The notes beneath the pieces are model-generated. The model was not told where the DNA came from and did not search any database. It worked only from the letters and a program-made list of their open reading frames with translations. From Bdellovibrionales bacterium (lineage in GTDB: Bacteria; Bdellovibrionota; UBA2428), in the NCBI GenBank assembly GCA_018266335.1, contig JAFEAR010000084.1, positions 1 to 24,369 on the forward strand: DNA of 24,369 nucleotides. Reading direction: 5' to 3'. Both the position numbers and the translations under genes were made by a program. Positions 21,961 to 24,369 of this stretch are shown one piece after another. Numbering within the stretch: the stretch's first letter is position 1; each line of letters begins with the position of its first letter.

Positions 21961-23283
21961 CTACGCGAGGAGATTTTTGCGGAGGAGGTCGAGGGCCTTT
22001 TGTGCGAAGAAGAGCTTGAGCAGCGAACGATCAAGGGCGGAGCGGCCATGTACTTCTTCGTGCAGCGTGGGGCCGGTGCTCCGCGCGAGAGCGATGTGGC
22101 ACAGGCCAACGGGTTTTTCGGGAGTGCCGCCCGTGGGTCCGGCAATGCCCGTCGTGGCGATGCAGTAGAGCTCGCGGAATTTTTGCGTGGCCGTGAGGCG
22201 CTGCAAACGCTCGAGTCCGCTCTGCGCCAAGGCAATCGCGGTTTCGCGCGAGACCGCGCCGTGTTGCAGGATCGTGCTGCGGGGCACGCCCAGAGCAATT
22301 TTAACTTCGTTGTCGTACACCACTTCGCCACCGATGAGGGCGCGGCTGGATCCGGACAATTCCGTAATTCGGTGGGCGATGAGTCCGCCCGTGCACGACT
22401 CTACGGTAAAGAGCGCAGCCTGGTGATCTTGTAGTTTTTGCAGAACGATTTGTTCGAGCGAGGGGAACGAGAGGGCTCCGGAGGAGAAGCAAGTTTCGTC
22501 CAGCGCCGTTGTGATTTTTTGTTTGAAGTCGTCGAAGGCCTGCGAGCGTTCGGGCGTATCGCAATCGGCGTGGAGGCCCACGTGATTTTCCGGAAAGCGC
22601 GTGCGGTAGGTGACTTCAAACCCCGGGGGTAATTGTTTTTCGAGGGGCGTGAGGCTCACCTGCAAGTCGGCTTCGGCGGTGAAGTGTGTGGCCCAGGTCC
22701 AGGTGCGGTAACCCGCCACTCCCGGTAGGCGCGGTAGCACGTGCTCGCGGAGCATTCGCTTCATTTCGCGCGGCACTCCGGGCATAAAGAACCATTGCTG
22801 TGCGTGGCTGCTGCCCCAGGGCGAAGCGCGCTCCACACCAAAACCGGGCGCCGTGCCTTCGGGGTTCGGGAGCACAAAACAACTGGGCGGAAGCAGCGCC
22901 TGCTTTTGTTGCACTTCAGTTAGCGGGCGTTTGAGCAGCGTGAGCCTGGCTTGTACTTGTGCGAGGGCTTCGGCGTTGAGGGCAAGGCGCTCGCCCAAAA
23001 AAGTGGCCAGGCATTCGGCCGTGATGTCGTCGGAGGTGGGGCCCAGGCCGCCGGTCACCAGAATAATGTCTGCGCGCGTGGCGGCGAGGGTAAAAGCCTC
23101 TTGGATTCGTTCGCGATCGTCGTCTACGCGCTGAGCATAACGCGGCACGAGGCCAATTTGTTTGAGCGATTCGGCCATGAAGACGGAGTTCGTGTCGATC
23201 ACGCGGCCGTCCAAAATTTCGCGACCAATGGTGAGGAGCTCTACCCGGGCCGGAACGACTGGTGTTTTCGATTGCCGCAGCAT
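21961..23283 (-). CDS. cinA: CinA-like protein (MoCF domain plus PncC amidohydrolase)
   Basis: 440 aa. The N-terminal molybdopterin-binding-like domain starts VELLTIGREILDGRVIDTNS (14-33) and has VTGGLGPTSDDIT (76-88). The C-terminal nicotinamide mononucleotide deamidase (PncC) domain has ESCTGG (295-300), RALIGGEVVYDNEVK, and TTGIAGPTGGTPEKPVG near 377-393. The enzyme recycles NMN and, through the first domain, may cleave ADP-ribose or related NAD products. I start at ATG 23283; the frame continues 24 codons further but that would overlap the divergent DUF255 gene, whose start is only 29 bp away. The link of the name to competence is historical. Confidence 0.92.
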   Translation of the reverse strand: MLRQSKTPVVPARVELLTIGREILDGRVIDTNSVFMAESLKQIGLVPRYAQRVDDDRERIQEAFTLAATRADIILVTGGLGPTSDDITAECLATFLGERLALNAEALAQVQARLTLLKRPLTEVQQKQALLPPSCFVLPNPEGTAPGFGVERASPWGSSHAQQWFFMPGVPREMKRMLREHVLPRLPGVAGYRTWTWATHFTAEADLQVSLTPLEKQLPPGFEVTYRTRFPENHVGLHADCDTPERSQAFDDFKQKITTALDETCFSSGALSFPSLEQIVLQKLQDHQAALFTVESCTGGLIAHRITELSGSSRALIGGEVVYDNEVKIALGVPRSTILQHGAVSRETAIALAQSGLERLQRLTATQKFRELYCIATTGIAGPTGGTPEKPVGLCHIALARSTGPTLHEEVHGRSALDRSLLKLFFAQKALDLLRKNLLA

Positions 23284-23312
23284 AAAGTCGGTTCTAGCGA
23301 TGGGAGCAGCGA

Positions 23313-24369
23313 ATGGCAAAGTCTCGTTACACTGAAAATCGTCTGGATGCGGCACTCGCCGAGGGAGTGCGCCGCAAGGTGCCCGTTTGGCTTTTGCTCG
23401 ATGCTCCGTGGAGCGAAGACGCGCGCGCGTGGAAGTCCGAGGTATGGAACGATCCGCACGTCGTTGAGCTCCGCAAACAATTCGTGACTTGCGAGTTGAA
23501 TCGCGACACCGCAGGCGAGACCGATCAGGCCGCGCAATTTTTGCTTCAGAGCATGGCGGCCCGGTCCGGCTGGCCGCTGAATTTATTTTTGGATCCCTAT
23601 TCCGGAGCGCCCATCATGGGCACGCCTTCGTTAGAAGCTAAACCGCTCGTGGATTTGCTGGGACAAATGCTGCAGGCCTGGAAAATCGATTCCGATTCTT
23701 TGCGCGGCCTGGCGCAAACTCAGCGCGCGGCGCTTGCACCGAGCGATCCGCTGGGACTCTCCCACGGCAAACTCGAGGGCGAAGACGTAGATGCCTGGCT
23801 CGACGACAAAATGATGGGCGCCTGGTTAACGCCGCTCGAGCAGAGCCTCGATTTTGAATCGGGTTTCGTGGGGCAGGGTGAGGTGTTTCACTATCCCTCC
23901 GTTTACAAGTGTCTGCTGGCTTCGCCGGAACTCGCTAAGTGGGCGGAGCTAGCGCTCACGCGACTAGGTTCGTCGCACGCGTGCGATGTGATAGGCGGCG
24001 GGTTCTTCCGTTCGGCGGGGCGCGATCCCGATAAGTTCGTGGCCACCGAAAAGCTGGCGGTCGAAAATGCCGAGCTCCTCGAGGCCTACCTTTCCTACCG
24101 GAATCCGGCGCATTCCACCTTCTTAATTCAGGTAGCCACGGAGATTACCGCCTTCCTGGTGAGCGATTTGATGCAAAATAATTCCGTCGCGGCCGGGCTG
24201 AGCGGATCGGCGGGTTACTATCGCTTGTCGCCGGCCGATTTGATTGAAGCCGTGGACGGCCGCAATCGTCAGCCGGCCCAAATGTTCTTCGGTATCGAAA
24301 ACGGTGGCCGCGTGCCTTACCTGCCCACCGAGCTGACTCTGCTGGCAACTTTTTTAAAGTGGGCGCCCG
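23313..24369 (+). CDS. DUF255/YyaL-like protein, N-terminal part, cut by the window end
   Basis: 352 codons visible, no stop. It has the layout of the YyaL/SSP411 (SPATA20) family: a thioredoxin-like DUF255 domain (about 10-110; KVPVWLLLDAPWSEDARAWK then ARSGWPLNLFLDP), followed by the start of the alpha-helical toroid with DFESGFVGQGEVFHYP (180-195), DVIGGGFFRS (225-234), EKLAVENAELLEAYLSY (246-262) and GYYRLSPADLIEAV (301-314). The family's usual CHWCH is replaced by SEDAR (34-38), and the HFEKMLYDNA box by ATEKLAVENA, so it may have lost its original chemistry. GGGAG lies 7 nt before the ATG. Confidence 0.82.
   Translation, partial: MAKSRYTENRLDAALAEGVRRKVPVWLLLDAPWSEDARAWKSEVWNDPHVVELRKQFVTCELNRDTAGETDQAAQFLLQSMAARSGWPLNLFLDPYSGAPIMGTPSLEAKPLVDLLGQMLQAWKIDSDSLRGLAQTQRAALAPSDPLGLSHGKLEGEDVDAWLDDKMMGAWLTPLEQSLDFESGFVGQGEVFHYPSVYKCLLASPELAKWAELALTRLGSSHACDVIGGGFFRSAGRDPDKFVATEKLAVENAELLEAYLSYRNPAHSTFLIQVATEITAFLVSDLMQNNSVAAGLSGSAGYYRLSPADLIEAVDGRNRQPAQMFFGIENGGRVPYLPTELTLLATFLKWAP

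Noticed and set aside
21909..22331. Upstream extension of the lipoprotein gene at 21390-21908
   Set aside because: It reads cinA in another frame; the lipoprotein signal peptide fixes the start at 21908.

Overview
This looks like a stretch of ordinary bacterial chromosome from a Gram-negative, probably free-living or predatory bacterium. Evidence for a Gram-negative host includes many lipoproteins and Sec signal peptides, undecaprenyl-diphosphatase and SecG. The gapA-pgk-tpiA-secG cluster, the three-gene ABC-2 exporter with two permeases, a stand-alone CpaF/TadA-type ATPase, an Rsm22-type methyltransferase and a lemA-TPM-TPM cluster would suit the Bdellovibrionota or another former deltaproteobacterial lineage. 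That placement is inference from gene content, not proof. Base composition is moderately GC-rich by eye. I see no insertion sequence, prophage, CRISPR array or plasmid gene.

Layout. Positions 118-202 (-) hold tRNA-Leu(GAG). Positions 354-2308 (+) are lemA and two TPM-domain genes. Positions 2313-4718 (-) are an ABC exporter (ATPase and two permeases) with overlapping start and stop codons. Positions 4806-5870 (+) encode a secreted SGNH/GDSL hydrolase. Positions 5854-9403 (-) are the glycolytic operon gapA-pgk-tpiA, then a 30-codon membrane micro-ORF and secG, read from a TTGACA-type promoter near 9427-9455. Positions 9483-10401 (-) hold a secreted small protein, a terminator, a Fis-type HTH protein and a possible 25-aa ORF. 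Positions 10500-11744 (+) encode an MFS exporter. Positions 11807-12969 (-) are uppP and a rhodanese. Positions 13014-16242 (+) are a coiled-coil lipoprotein and a large protein with receiver-like and GAF-like parts joined by a repetitive linker. Positions 16246-23283 (-) are a seven-gene same-strand run: cinA, a lipoprotein, a CpaF-like ATPase, a peptide-binding lipoprotein, a 58-aa basic ORF, an Rsm22-like methyltransferase and a secreted alpha/beta hydrolase. From 23313 to the end (+) lies the front part of a DUF255/YyaL-like gene.

Functions fall into central carbon metabolism (triose phosphate to 3-phosphoglycerate) coupled to protein export (secG), envelope maintenance (uppP, LemA/TPM, secreted hydrolases, lipoproteins), transport (ABC-2 exporter, MFS, peptide uptake), ribosome maturation (Rsm22-like) and NAD recycling (CinA/PncC). 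The least explained parts are the linker with a reiterated short motif in the protein at 14470-16242, the unannotated micro-ORFs at 6215-6307, 10324-10401 and 18228-18404, and the DUF255 protein whose usual cysteine motif is replaced.
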